A DNA stretch of 64,000 nt from Mycobacterium sp. Root265 (GTDB taxonomy: Bacteria > Actinomycetota > Actinomycetes > Mycobacteriales > Mycobacteriaceae): NCBI RefSeq assembly GCF_001428895.1, contig NZ_LMJA01000030.1, forward strand, positions 186,001-250,000. The letters run 5' to 3'. Both the position numbers and the translations under genes were made by a program. Below, piece after piece: positions 35,541 through 47,912 of the stretch. Under the pieces are notes generated by a model that was given only the letters and a program-made list of their open reading frames with translations, made no database searches and was not told where the DNA came from. Position 1 is the first letter of the stretch. Each line of letters starts with the position of its first letter.

Positions 35541-36409
35541 GCCGTGACGCTGTTCAGGTACGCGACGCTGGCACGCACATCGGCCAGCGGCCCGTCACCG
35601 TCGGGCGCACCGTCCAGGATGGTGTCCTGTTCCATCACGAACCAGCCGTCGAAGCCGTTGTCCCGCAGCACCGAGACGATGCCGGCAATGTCGACGTCAC
35701 CGGTCCCGAGCGGCGTGTACATCCCGGCCTTCACGGCGTCGGTGTAGCTCAGCTCGCCGGACTGCACCTTGGCGGCCAGCGCGGCGTCCACATCCTTGAG
35801 GTGGGTGTGGGCGATGCGCTGCGGTACCGCCTTGGCCAGTTCCAGCGGGTCGGTGCCACCGATGAGCAGGTGGCCGGTGTCCAGGCACAGCGGAATCGAG
35901 GATCCGGCGAGCACCCTGTCCACCTCGGCGCGGGTTTCCACGGTGGTGCCCACATGCGGGTGCAGGACGGCGAGCAGGCCCCGGTCGGCGACGATCCCGG
36001 CCAGCCGGTCCAGGTTGGCCAGCAGGGTGGACCACTGCGACTCGTCGAGCACCGGACGCGAGTCGTACCCGTCGGCACCGGTGGCGGCGGCCAGCACCAC
36101 CACGCCGGCGCCCGCGGCCACCAGCGAATCGAGCGGTCCGGCAAGGTCATCGGCCGGATCGTGGTCGGCCTTGTGCAACACCACCGGGACGAATCCGCCC
36201 ACGCAGGCCAGTTCGTGCTGCGTCAGCACGGACTTCAGCTCGTCGGTGTCGGTGGGCAGGAAGCCCTCCGGTCCGAGTTCGGTGGCGGTCAGCCCGACAC
36301 CGCGCATCTCGGTGAGGACACGTTCGGGTTCGAGCTGGAAGCCCCAGCCGGGGACTTCACACACGCCCCAAGAGATCGGTGCCCCAGCGATTTTGATGGT
36401 CGTGCTCAT
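35537..36409 (-). CDS. IolE-like inosose dehydratase/isomerase
   Basis: TIM-barrel protein of 290 residues with the IolE N-terminal signature (IAGAPISWGVCEVPGWGFQ). ATELGPEGFLPTD, LAVLHPHVGTTVETRAEVDRVL, LCLDTGHLLIGGTDP, AHTHLKDVDAALAAKVQSGELSYTDAVKAGMY and FVMEQDTIL follow. It is therefore a second member of the inosose-dehydratase family besides IolE at 13176. It overlaps both neighbours by ATGA/GTGA junctions. Between two Gfo/Idh enzymes, it probably dehydrates or isomerises a keto-cyclitol made by one of them. Confidence 0.87.
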   Translation of the reverse strand: MSTTIKIAGAPISWGVCEVPGWGFQLEPERVLTEMRGVGLTATELGPEGFLPTDTDELKSVLTQHELACVGGFVPVVLHKADHDPADDLAGPLDSLVAAGAGVVVLAAATGADGYDSRPVLDESQWSTLLANLDRLAGIVADRGLLAVLHPHVGTTVETRAEVDRVLAGSSIPLCLDTGHLLIGGTDPLELAKAVPQRIAHTHLKDVDAALAAKVQSGELSYTDAVKAGMYTPLGTGDVDIAGIVSVLRDNGFDGWFVMEQDTILDGAPDGDGPLADVRASVAYLNSVTA

Positions 36410-37413
36410 GCGTTGCGTACCTCCGCGATGGTCACCGGGGCGCCCCGGCGCAGGGATTCGGTGGCGGCTTCGGCCAGCCAGGCCACCTCGACGGCGTCGG
36501 CCACGGTCGCGCCGCGGACCGGTCCGCCCTTGGCGACCTCGACGAAGCCGGCCAGTTCCGTGCGGAACGCCTCGGTGAAGCGGTCCATGAAGAAATTGTG
36601 TGCCGGGCCCGACGGGAAATCGTTGCGCGGGTCCGTGTTCAGCAGTGGCACACCCTGATCCCAGCCGGCGGCGACGCTGTCCTGAAAACCGTGCACTTCG
36701 AGGCGGCAGTCGTAACCACGGGCGTTGTAGCGGGCGTTGGAGACCACACCGAGTGCGCCACCGTCGAAACGCACCACCACCGCAGCCGAGTCGACGTCGC
36801 CGTACTCGGCGAAGAGCGGGTCACCCTGCACCGTGCCGGTGGCGTACACCTCGACGGCGTTCTGACCGGTGATCCAGCGGATGATGTCGAAATCGTGGAC
36901 CGCGCAATCCCGGAAGATCCCGCCGGAGCCCTTGATGTAGTCCATCGGCGGGGGAGCGGGATCCATCGTGGTGCTCCGCACGGTGTGCAGGATGCCCAAG
37001 GTGCCTGCGTCGACCGCATCCTTGGCCGCGGCGAAGGCGGCGTCGAAGCGGCGCTGGTAACCGACCTGCACCGGCACGCCGGAGCGGCTGATGATTTCGG
37101 CGACCCGGGCGCTCTCGGCGGCGGTGGAGGCGATCGGCTTCTCGCAGAACGTGGGGATGCCGCGCTCCACGGAGGCCAGGGTGAGGTCGGCGTGCGCCGG
37201 AGTGGCCGCGGCCACCACGACGCCGTCGACGCCCGAGGCCAGCAGTTCCTCGACGGAGCCGACGGCCCTGGCGCCGTGCTTGGCGGCGACCGACGCTGTC
37301 ACGTCGGCGCGTTCATCGGTGATCACCAACCCGTCGATTCCGGGCAGCCCGGTGAGGGTTTCGGTGTGGAATGCGCCGATGCGGCCCAGTCCGATCACGC
37401 CGATGGTGGTCAT
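36406..37413 (-). CDS. inositol 2-dehydrogenase-like Gfo/Idh/MocA oxidoreductase
   Basis: NAD-dependent dehydrogenase of 335 residues, one of the closest to IolG by motif. It carries IGVIGLGRIGAFHTETL, GIPTFCEKPIAST, VGYQRRFDAAFAAAKDAVDAGTLG, GSGGIFRDCAVHDFDIIRWITGQ and a C-terminal region ending in AATESLRRG. The ATG at 37413 overlaps the TGA of the dioxygenase gene. The frame is open far upstream, but that reading lies inside the dioxygenase and is not used. It is a likely second inositol dehydrogenase, perhaps for another stereoisomer. Confidence 0.88.
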   Translation of the reverse strand: MTTIGVIGLGRIGAFHTETLTGLPGIDGLVITDERADVTASVAAKHGARAVGSVEELLASGVDGVVVAAATPAHADLTLASVERGIPTFCEKPIASTAAESARVAEIISRSGVPVQVGYQRRFDAAFAAAKDAVDAGTLGILHTVRSTTMDPAPPPMDYIKGSGGIFRDCAVHDFDIIRWITGQNAVEVYATGTVQGDPLFAEYGDVDSAAVVVRFDGGALGVVSNARYNARGYDCRLEVHGFQDSVAAGWDQGVPLLNTDPRNDFPSGPAHNFFMDRFTEAFRTELAGFVEVAKGGPVRGATVADAVEVAWLAEAATESLRRGAPVTIAEVRNA

Positions 37414-38567
37414 GGGGTTCTCCGTTCGTCTTGTGCGTCCATTACTGCAATGAGTCCGTCGAGTTCGAGTCCGTCGGCCAGGGCGGCCAGCACGGTGTCG
37501 ACCTGGCTGGGCGGGGCGAGGCTGCCGATCGGTTGATCGCTGTCCAGGTTGGTGGGGAAGGCGTAGCCCTCGGCGGTGGCATTGACGGTGTTGACCAGGT
37601 CGGCGGCAGGGCGGCCGGCCCGCTGCATCCGCAGCAGTGCCGGGTAGACGGCCTTGACCATGGCCGTCCGGTCCAGCGATTCCATCGCCCGGCCAAACGG
37701 TGACGAGATCTGCAGCAGATTGGCCATCCGGCTGATATCGGCCGAAGTATTCTCTCCCGCACCGTGATACAGCGCCGGATTGAAGAACACCGCGTCTCCC
37801 TTGCGTAGTGGCACCTGGACGTGGTGCTCGGCGAAGAACTCGATGAACTCGGGCCGGTAGAAGGCGACGTAGCCGGCTTCGAACTGCTGCGAGTACGGCA
37901 GCAGCATCGTCGGCCCGCTCTCCAGCGGCATATCGCAATGCGCGACCGCGCCCTGCAGCGTCAGTGCCGCGGACATCCGGTGCAGGTGCGCCGGATAGTG
38001 CGTCAACTGGTCGACATCGACGAAACCGAGGTGGTAATCCCGATGCGGAACCTGCGCGGCGCCACCGGGATTGACGACATTCACCTGTGAGGTGACCTGG
38101 TAGCGCGGGCCCAGCCAGGCCTGCGACACCAGCGCCAGGGTGTCCGCGGCGTAATACTCGGCGTACACCTCGGGCGCGTGCAGGGCGAGCTTCTGCGCGG
38201 CGTTCCAGACCCGGTCGTTGGCGCCGGCCTTGCCGAAGTGGTCTCCGGCCACCCCGCCCAGGGCACGCTGGGCGGCGATGATCTCGTCGAACGCCGCGGA
38301 CGCGCGGTCGGTGACCCCATCGTCGAAGGCGCCCTCGAAAACCACGACGCCGGGGCCGTCGGTGAGCGCGCGGATCACCTCGGACTGCAGTGCCCGGCGA
38401 TCGGCATCGGCGATACCGGCGGCCGAGTACACCAGGACGTTGCGCCGTACGTCGACGGCGTGCGGGTAGTCGGCCAGGTCGGTATCGCGCAGTACCTGAT
38501 GGCGGAAATCCGCGAGGTCGCAGGCGGACTCGGTGATCCAACCGGAAGTGGTGAGTGAAGCGGGCAT
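37410..38567 (-). CDS. phytanoyl-CoA dioxygenase (PhyH)-family Fe(II)/2-oxoglutarate oxygenase
   Basis: Predicted non-haem iron oxygenase of 385 residues. The iron triad is visible as His175 and Asp177 (PHRDYH) and His268 (LYHGAGEN), with Arg280 placed to bind 2-oxoglutarate. VNVVNPGGAAQVPHRDYHLGFV and MPLESGPTMLLPYSQQF are PhyH-family segments. The start is taken as the ATG at 38567. It leads a four-gene operon with two dehydrogenases and an IolE-like protein, divergent from a LacI regulator. In this context it may hydroxylate or O-demethylate a cyclitol or another small polyol, but the substrate is unproven. Confidence 0.85.
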   Translation of the reverse strand: MPASLTTSGWITESACDLADFRHQVLRDTDLADYPHAVDVRRNVLVYSAAGIADADRRALQSEVIRALTDGPGVVVFEGAFDDGVTDRASAAFDEIIAAQRALGGVAGDHFGKAGANDRVWNAAQKLALHAPEVYAEYYAADTLALVSQAWLGPRYQVTSQVNVVNPGGAAQVPHRDYHLGFVDVDQLTHYPAHLHRMSAALTLQGAVAHCDMPLESGPTMLLPYSQQFEAGYVAFYRPEFIEFFAEHHVQVPLRKGDAVFFNPALYHGAGENTSADISRMANLLQISSPFGRAMESLDRTAMVKAVYPALLRMQRAGRPAADLVNTVNATAEGYAFPTNLDSDQPIGSLAPPSQVDTVLAALADGLELDGLIAVMDAQDERRTP

Positions 38568-38578
38568 GGCAGTTAGTC

Positions 38579-38609
38579 TTGCTGTGATACCGACCGCAAT
38601 CAACAGCAA
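38579..38609. promoter_or_regulatory. inverted repeat in the dioxygenase / lacI divergent region
   Basis: TTGCTGT (38579-38585) and ACAGCAA (38603-38609) are perfect inverted arms with a 17-bp spacer between two divergent genes. This position fits an operator of the LacI protein encoded at 38645. It lacks the central CG palindrome of the other two LacI sites, so support is moderate. Confidence 0.4.
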
Positions 38610-38644
38610 AAAACCGTCAAAAACACCTCACCGCGGGAGGCGGG

Positions 38645-39646
38645 ATGCACCGCTACAAGGTTCGCGAGATCGCTCAGCAGTCCGGCCTGAGCGAGGCGAC
38701 GGTCGACCGGGTCCTCAACAACCGGCCCGGGGTGCGCGAGAACACCAGGGCCGAGGTGATGCAGGCCATCGCCGACCTGGACAAGCAGCGAGCGCAGTTG
38801 CGGCTCAACGGTCGTCGCTACCTCATCGATGTGGTGATGCAGACCCCGCAGCGGTTCTCCGACGCTTTCCGGGCGGCGATCGAGGCCGAACTGCCCGCTT
38901 TTGCCCCGGCCGTGCCGAGGGCCCGGTTCCATCTGTGGGAGTCGGGCTCGGCAGCGCAGACCGCGGATGTGCTGGCCCGCATCAAAGGCAGCCACGGCGT
39001 CATCCTCAAGGCCCAGGACGAACCCGAGGTCGCCGAGGCCGTGGATCGGGTCGTCGCCGCCGGCGTGCCGGTGGTCACCTACTCCACCGACGTGGCCAAC
39101 AGTGATCGCTGCGCCTATGTGGGCATCGACAATCACGGTGCCGGCCTGACAGCGGCGTTCCTGGTGGATCAATGGCTCGGTGAGGCGCCATCCGGCGTGC
39201 TGATCACGTTGAGTCGCACGGTATTCCGCGGCGAGGGCGAGCGTGAGGTGGGATTCCGGTCCGGGCTGCGCGGCACCGGACGCGAGATCGTGGAGGTGAG
39301 CGACAGCGACGGTATCGACGCCACCAACGAACGGCTGGTCCTCGACGCGCTGAAACGTCATCCCGGGATCGAGGCGGTGTACTCGCCCGGCGGTGGCAAC
39401 GACGCGACCGTCGGGGCATTCGACACGCTGAATCGGCGCTGCCGGGTCTTTGTCGCCCACGATCTTGATGTCGACAACCGCAGGCTGCTCCGGCAGGGCA
39501 GGCTCTCGGTGGTGCTACACAACGATCTGCGAGCCGACGCGCGCCTGGCCATCCGGGTCATCTTCGCGCAGCACCGGGCCCTGCCCGAGGAGCCGGTACG
39601 GCCCACTCCGATCCAGGTCGTCACCCCGTACAACCTGCCGGGGTGA
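38645..39646 (+). CDS. LacI-family transcriptional regulator
   Basis: Regulator of 333 residues. The N-terminal helix-turn-helix is YKVREIAQQSGLSEATVDRVLNNRPGVRENTRAEVMQAI. The effector domain is of the sugar-binding-protein type (DVVMQTPQRFSDAFRAAIEAELPAF, GVPVVTYSTDVANSDRCAYVGIDNHGAGLTAAFLVDQWLG). SEATVDRVLN is typical of a subgroup sensing ribose- or inositol-like ligands. GGGAGG lies just before the ATG. It is divergent from the dioxygenase operon and 126 bp upstream of the PfkB kinase, and likely controls both. Confidence 0.9.
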   Translation: MHRYKVREIAQQSGLSEATVDRVLNNRPGVRENTRAEVMQAIADLDKQRAQLRLNGRRYLIDVVMQTPQRFSDAFRAAIEAELPAFAPAVPRARFHLWESGSAAQTADVLARIKGSHGVILKAQDEPEVAEAVDRVVAAGVPVVTYSTDVANSDRCAYVGIDNHGAGLTAAFLVDQWLGEAPSGVLITLSRTVFRGEGEREVGFRSGLRGTGREIVEVSDSDGIDATNERLVLDALKRHPGIEAVYSPGGGNDATVGAFDTLNRRCRVFVAHDLDVDNRRLLRQGRLSVVLHNDLRADARLAIRVIFAQHRALPEEPVRPTPIQVVTPYNLPG

Positions 39647-39739
39647 TGATCGGCACACGGTTGCCGACACTGCGGAATCGCTGAAAGGGTGCGACGCGGA
39701 CTACCATTTCCGCGCACGGCCACGTCAACATGTGCCGAC

Positions 39740-39750
39740 GACAGGACAAA
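39740..39750 (-). promoter_or_regulatory. possible IolR-like site upstream of the PfkB kinase
   Basis: GACAGGACAAA matches the core GTCAGGACAAA of the proposed IolR operator at ten of eleven positions. It lies 22 bp upstream of the kinase start. It may link this gene to the iol regulon, but a single imperfect match could be chance. Confidence 0.3.
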
Positions 39751-39772
39751 CCACAAGCAGGGGAATCGATTG

Positions 39773-40618
39773 ATGGCGCCAGAGCTCGTCCCGGGCGTGA
39801 CAGTGCTGGGGAACCTGGCCATCGACGTCATCAATGGGGCTCCGCCGAGCCCAGGTGGGTGCGCTTCGTTCGCCGGGGTGGCGCTGGAGGCCGCGCCGGG
39901 CACCGCCCACATCGTGGCGATGGGCGAGGAGAAGCATCACGAGCTCTTCGACCCGGTGCTGGAGCGGTTCGGCTCTCTGGTGCGCCTACTGCCGTCGGAC
40001 CGGACCAGTGGATTCAGCCTGGACTATGACGACACCGATCACCGGCACATGGGCGTCCAGGCGATCGGCCCGGTGTGGACGCCGCGCGATGTGGACACCG
40101 ACGATCCCCGCACCACCTGGATCCATCTGGCCCCGCTGCTGCGTACCGACTTTCCCGCCGACACCCTCGCTCATCTGGCGGCCCGCGGCCATCGGATCGC
40201 CTATGACGGCCAGGGCCTGGTGCGCGCCGACAACGTCGGCCCGCTGAAACTGGACCGGCATTTCTCCCCGGAGCTGCTGCGCCACCTCGATGTGCTCAAG
40301 CTCGCCGAGGACGAGGCCGTCATCGTCGCCGACGGCGCCTTCGACCTCGCGACGGCCCAGGCGCTCGGGGTGCCCGAGATCCTGGTGACCTACGGCTCCG
40401 AGGGCTGCGACATCTATAAGGACGGCACCGTGGTGCGGGTACCCGCGGCGTGGCGCGTGATGGATGTGCAGACGACCGGTGCCGGCGACATGTTCACCGC
40501 CTGTTACGTCGCCCACCGGGCGGCCGGGGCCGATCCGCGCCGCGCCGTCGAGATCGCCAGCGAGCTGGTGGCCCGCGAATTGCAGAAGCGCGTGCAGGTG
40601 CGCTCGGCGCCGGCGTAG
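39773..40618 (+). CDS. PfkB-family carbohydrate kinase
   Basis: ATP-dependent sugar or cyclitol kinase of 281 residues. The C-terminal PfkB motif TTGAGDMFTACYVAH has its catalytic Asp at 239. The N-terminal part begins VTVLGNLAIDVING and shows SPGGCASFAGVALEA in place of the usual Gly-Gly motif. LVTYGSEGCDIYKDGT marks the ATP-site region. At 281 residues it is shorter than IolC. CAGGGGAA precedes the ATG at 39773. It follows the LacI gene and probably phosphorylates the product of the dioxygenase/dehydrogenase module. Confidence 0.85.
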   Translation: MAPELVPGVTVLGNLAIDVINGAPPSPGGCASFAGVALEAAPGTAHIVAMGEEKHHELFDPVLERFGSLVRLLPSDRTSGFSLDYDDTDHRHMGVQAIGPVWTPRDVDTDDPRTTWIHLAPLLRTDFPADTLAHLAARGHRIAYDGQGLVRADNVGPLKLDRHFSPELLRHLDVLKLAEDEAVIVADGAFDLATAQALGVPEILVTYGSEGCDIYKDGTVVRVPAAWRVMDVQTTGAGDMFTACYVAHRAAGADPRRAVEIASELVARELQKRVQVRSAPA

Positions 40619-40928
40619 GCCCTGGTTGAAACGATCCACTTGACACCCGTCAAGTTTGACCGGCAGAGTGCTACTGCACGGTAACCAGTTCCTTAGAGAA
40701 TGACATTCTCCAAAAGTGATGAAGACCACATCGCGCCGGGAACTCGTCTTGCTTCACTGCGCTGAACAGGCAGTTCTTCTCGACGAAACCCGCGTGTCGC
40801 CGGCTCGCCCGGCATTGGTCACCCTAAGAGAAGTGCCATACTGGTTACCGGCAGTGACACCAAAAGTTTTTGACGCAAACGCCCCGCGACTTGAGCGCGA
40901 TTCGTGCGGGTGTGAAAGGCAGGAAGTC
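40619..40928. other. non-coding region upstream of korA
   Basis: About 310 bp between the kinase and korA. The korA frame is open through part of it, but the codons are unlike coding sequence. Two inverted repeats are visible: CTTGAC-ACCC-GTCAAG (40639-40654), which includes a TTGACA, and GAGAATGACATTCTC (40696-40710). Either could be a regulator site for korAB. No clear -10 is identified. Confidence 0.5.
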
Positions 40929-42853
<1,925 letters not shown>

Positions 42854-42857
<4 letters not shown>

Positions 42858-43933
42858 CGGACCTGATCGGCTCTGACCTGGGCCTGACCGAAGCCCTCAG
42901 CAAGACTGCGCTGGTACCGACGACGGACCAGCCGCAGAAGGGCAAGGACTTCACCAGCGACCAGGAGGTGCGCTGGTGCCCGGGTTGCGGTGACTACGTC
43001 ATCCTCAACACGATCCGCAACTTCCTGCCCGAGCTCGGCCTGCGTCGGGAGAACATCGCGTTCGTCAGCGGTATCGGCTGCTCCAGCCGATTCCCGTACT
43101 ACCTGGAGACCTACGGTTTCCACTCGATCCACGGTCGCGCGCCGACCATCGCCACCGGTCTGGCGCTGGCTCGCGAGGACCTGTCGGTGTGGGTGGTCAC
43201 CGGTGACGGTGACTCGCTGTCCATCGGCGGTAACCACCTCATCCATGCGCTGCGACGCAACATCAACATCACGATCCTGTTGTTCAACAACCGGATCTAC
43301 GGCCTGACCAAGGGTCAGTACTCGCCGACCTCCGAGGTCGGCAAGGTCACCAAGTCCACGCCGATGGGCTCGGTGGACTACCCGTTCAACCCGGTGTCGC
43401 TGGCGCTGGGCGCCGAGGCCACCTTCGTCGGGCGTGCGCTGGACTCCGACCGTAAGGGCCTGACCGAGGTGCTGCGCGGCGCGGCAGCCCACCGTGGTGC
43501 CGCACTCGTCGAGATCATGCAGGACTGCCCGATCTTCAACGACGGATCGTTCGACGCGCTGCGCAAGGAAGGCGCCGAGGACCGGCTGATCAACGTCTCC
43601 CACGGCGAGCCGATCACCTTCGGTGCCGACGGTGAGTATGCGGTGGTCAAGTCCGGGTTCGGCCTGGAGGTCGCGAAGACCGCCGATGTGCCCGCCGATC
43701 AGATCGTGGTGCACGACGCGACGATCGACGACCCGGCGTACGCCTTCGCCCTGTCGCGGCTGTCCGAGCAGAACCTGGACCACATGGTGATGGGCATCTT
43801 CCGCCAGGTGAGCAAGCCGACCTACGACGACGCGGCGCGCCAGCAGATCAGCACCGCACGTGAGGCCAAGGCGCACGACACGGCCGCACTGCAATCGCTG
43901 CTTCGCGGCAAGGACACCTGGTCGGTCGACTAA
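42854..43933 (+). CDS. korB: 2-oxoacid:ferredoxin oxidoreductase subunit beta KorB
   Basis: Thiamine-diphosphate-binding subunit of 359 residues, homologous to Rv2454c. It shows [48 protein letters not shown] and the TPP motif [30 protein letters not shown] with QYSPTS. With KorA it oxidatively decarboxylates 2-oxoglutarate to succinyl-CoA with ferredoxin as electron acceptor. The ATG overlaps the korA stop. Cysteines in WCPGCG and GIGCSS are likely ligands of the iron-sulphur cluster of this enzyme class. Confidence 0.95.
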
Positions 43934-43943
43934 CGTCAGCGGG

Positions 43944-44528
43944 GTGACCGCACCCCAGGGGCCCGCCACCGGTACGGCCCTGGCTGGGATCGTGCTGGCC
44001 GGGGGCGCTTCGCGCCGCATGGGGCGGGACAAGGCCACCCTCGTGATCCGGGGTCAGACACTCGTGGAACGGGTGGTGACCACCGTCGGCACCCGCTGCG
44101 GTCCGGTGTTTGTCGTCGCGGCGCCCGGCCAGGCGCTTCCCGAATTGTCTGCCCAGATCCTGCGCGACGAGGTCCGCGGCGTCGGCCCGCTGTTGGCGAC
44201 GGCTCGCGGGCTGAGGGCCGCTGCGGACGCGGGCCGGGAATGGGCATTCGTCTGCGCGGTCGACATGCCCCACCTCAACGCCCGCATCATCGATGAACTG
44301 GCCGTCGCCGCCGCATCGACCGCGGCCGATGTGGTGCTGCCCTGGGACGGGCGGGACCACTACCTGGCCGGCCTGTATCGCACTGCGCTGTCGGTACGGG
44401 CGGACGAGTTGGTGGCGGCCGGCGAGCGCAGCATGCGCGCCCTGGTCGACGACGGCGACACCCAGCGCATCGTCATGGAGCAACGGCTCGAGTTGACCAA
44501 CGTCAACACGCCGCAGGATCTGGGCTGA
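43944..44528 (+). CDS. mobA: molybdenum cofactor guanylyltransferase MobA
   Basis: Transfers GMP from GTP to molybdopterin to make the bis-MGD cofactor. The protein has 194 residues, with the nucleotide-binding N-terminus [23 protein letters not shown], then [32 protein letters not shown] and a C-terminal region ending NVNTPQDL, all typical of MobA. Its start is a GTG at 43944, 10 bp after korB. The korA-korB-mobA order is the same as Rv2455c-Rv2453c. No molybdoenzyme is encoded in the window. Confidence 0.93.
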   Translation: MTAPQGPATGTALAGIVLAGGASRRMGRDKATLVIRGQTLVERVVTTVGTRCGPVFVVAAPGQALPELSAQILRDEVRGVGPLLATARGLRAAADAGREWAFVCAVDMPHLNARIIDELAVAAASTAADVVLPWDGRDHYLAGLYRTALSVRADELVAAGERSMRALVDDGDTQRIVMEQRLELTNVNTPQDLG

Positions 44529-45910
<1,382 letters not shown>

Positions 45911-45928
45911 CCCGATATCAGACGAATC

Positions 45929-45963
45929 ACAATGGCGCCGGGCTTTACGCCCGGCGCCATTGT
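45929..45963 (+). terminator. rho-independent terminator after the first rpf gene
   Basis: ACAATGGCGCCGGGC pairs perfectly over 15 bp with its complement around a TTTAC loop, followed by TTTTCTC. This is a canonical intrinsic terminator and shows that the two rpf genes are separate transcription units. Confidence 0.9.
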
Positions 45964-46039
45964 TTTCTCATAGACACCGCTGATATCCCCCTGTCTCATA
46001 AGAAACTGCTAAAACTTCCGTCCCCTCCGTAACGGGTGA

Positions 46040-46633
<594 letters not shown>

Positions 46634-46635
46634 TA

Positions 46636-47790
46636 TCAGTCGCCGGGTAATACGAAGGCCGAGCGCCCGGCGATCGAGGCCAGGTGCCGGGCCAGTACCG
46701 CCTCCGGGATCAGAGCCGTGGCCCGGCTGGCCAGCCCACTGAGTACGGCCGGTCGCATGTTCACGACGCGGCCTACGGTCCGTGACTCGAGGACCAGCGC
46801 GCGCACCCGACGCCTGCGGAAATCGGCGAAACGCGCGAATGCGCTCGACAGATCGGTCTCCCCGCCGACGGTCAGCGCCGCCAGAATCGCGGCATCCTCC
46901 AGGCCCTGGCAGCCGCCCTGGCCCAGGTGCGGACGCATCGGATGCGCGGCATCACCGACGATCACCGCCCTGTCACGCGCCCACGTGGCAGCGGGAGCGC
47001 GATCGTAGAGGTCGTTGCGAAGCACCGCCGCCGGGTCGGTGGACGCCAGCAGGCCGGGAATCGGTTCCGGCCAGTCGCCGAAGACACGCTGCAGATGTGC
47101 GTGCTCTCCGCCCGCCGCCATCTGCCCCTGCGGCACCCGCTGGGTCGCGAACCAGTAGGTGTGCGTGGGGCCCATCGGCACGTGACCCACCTCGAGGCCC
47201 GGTCCCATGGTCTCTCCGGCGAGATCGGGATCCAGTGCGTACGAGGCGATTCCGCGCCAGGCCGTGTACCCCGCGTACCGCCGGGGAAGATCGCCGTTGA
47301 GGTGGCGTGCCACCGGCGAGTCGACCCCATCTGCGCCCACCACGGCGTCCACGGTGGCAACGGTCCCGTCCGACACGGTGATTCGGGCTCCGGTGCGGGA
47401 CACCTCGACGGCGGTGGCTGCCACGCCGTGCGTCACCGTACCCGCGGGCAGGGCGCCGGCCAGGATTTCGGTGAGCGTGCCGCGGTGGATGATGACCAGC
47501 GGTTCGCCCAGGGCCCGCACGATCCGGTCGGCGGCCGGCCTGCGCAGCCAGCGGCCGTCACGCCAGCGCACCGCACCGGCGCTGACCCTGCCGCCGGCGG
47601 CACGCACCTGCTCACCCAGGCCCAGCACGTCCAGGGCGGCCAGGGCATTGGGCCAAATGCTGATGCCGGCACCGGTGGCGGTATCCGTGCGCTGTTCGAT
47701 CACGGTCACGTCATGGCCCACCCGGCGCAGGGCGACGGCGGTGGCCAGTCCGGCAATACCTGCGCCGACGACCATGATGCGCTCGGACAT
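46636..47790 (-). CDS. FAD-dependent aromatic-type monooxygenase
   Basis: Class A flavoprotein monooxygenase of 384 residues. The FAD/NAD fold VVGAGIAGLATAVALRRVGHDVTVIEQ is at the N-terminus, VVGADGVDSPVAR in the middle, and the second FAD motif AVIVGDAAHPMRPHLGQGGCQGLEDA near residue 285. The family hydroxylates aromatic or heteroaromatic compounds with NAD(P)H and oxygen. The ATG at 47790 (SERIMVVGAG) is used; a longer open frame upstream adds residues without homology. It is divergent from the dimethylamine operon, which may share its control region. Its substrate is unknown. Confidence 0.86.
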   Translation of the reverse strand: MSERIMVVGAGIAGLATAVALRRVGHDVTVIEQRTDTATGAGISIWPNALAALDVLGLGEQVRAAGGRVSAGAVRWRDGRWLRRPAADRIVRALGEPLVIIHRGTLTEILAGALPAGTVTHGVAATAVEVSRTGARITVSDGTVATVDAVVGADGVDSPVARHLNGDLPRRYAGYTAWRGIASYALDPDLAGETMGPGLEVGHVPMGPTHTYWFATQRVPQGQMAAGGEHAHLQRVFGDWPEPIPGLLASTDPAAVLRNDLYDRAPAATWARDRAVIVGDAAHPMRPHLGQGGCQGLEDAAILAALTVGGETDLSSAFARFADFRRRRVRALVLESRTVGRVVNMRPAVLSGLASRATALIPEAVLARHLASIAGRSAFVLPGD

Positions 47791-47835
47791 GCCGCCGACC
47801 ATATCGGGCGCCGCGTCAACCAGACGAGACAGCGA

Positions 47836-47852
47836 GGTCACATCACCGAAAC
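47836..47852 (+). promoter_or_regulatory. GlnR box upstream of the dimethylamine monooxygenase-like operon
   Basis: GGTCAC-ATCACC-GAAAC fits the mycobacterial GlnR consensus recalled as GNTNAC-N6-GNAAC at every defined position. It lies 60 bp upstream of the first gene, within the divergent region shared with the monooxygenase. This implies induction under nitrogen limitation. Confidence 0.6.
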
Positions 47853-47912
47853 GCAGCTTTGGTTTCCTGAAGGGCAACGTCGTCAACCACTGGTGTCCAC
47901 GGGAAAGGGCTC

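Noticed and set aside
37414-38541. Extended reading of the inositol-dehydrogenase-like gene (711 codons)
   Set aside because: The extension overlaps the dioxygenase gene in another frame and is Arg-rich nonsense; the ATG at 37413 fits the ATGA coupling seen throughout the operon.
40716-40928. N-terminal extension of korA from an upstream ATG
   Set aside because: Codon pattern is not coding-like, inverted repeats and promoter-like elements lie in it, and the GTG at 40929 has a good ribosome-binding site and the family N-terminus.
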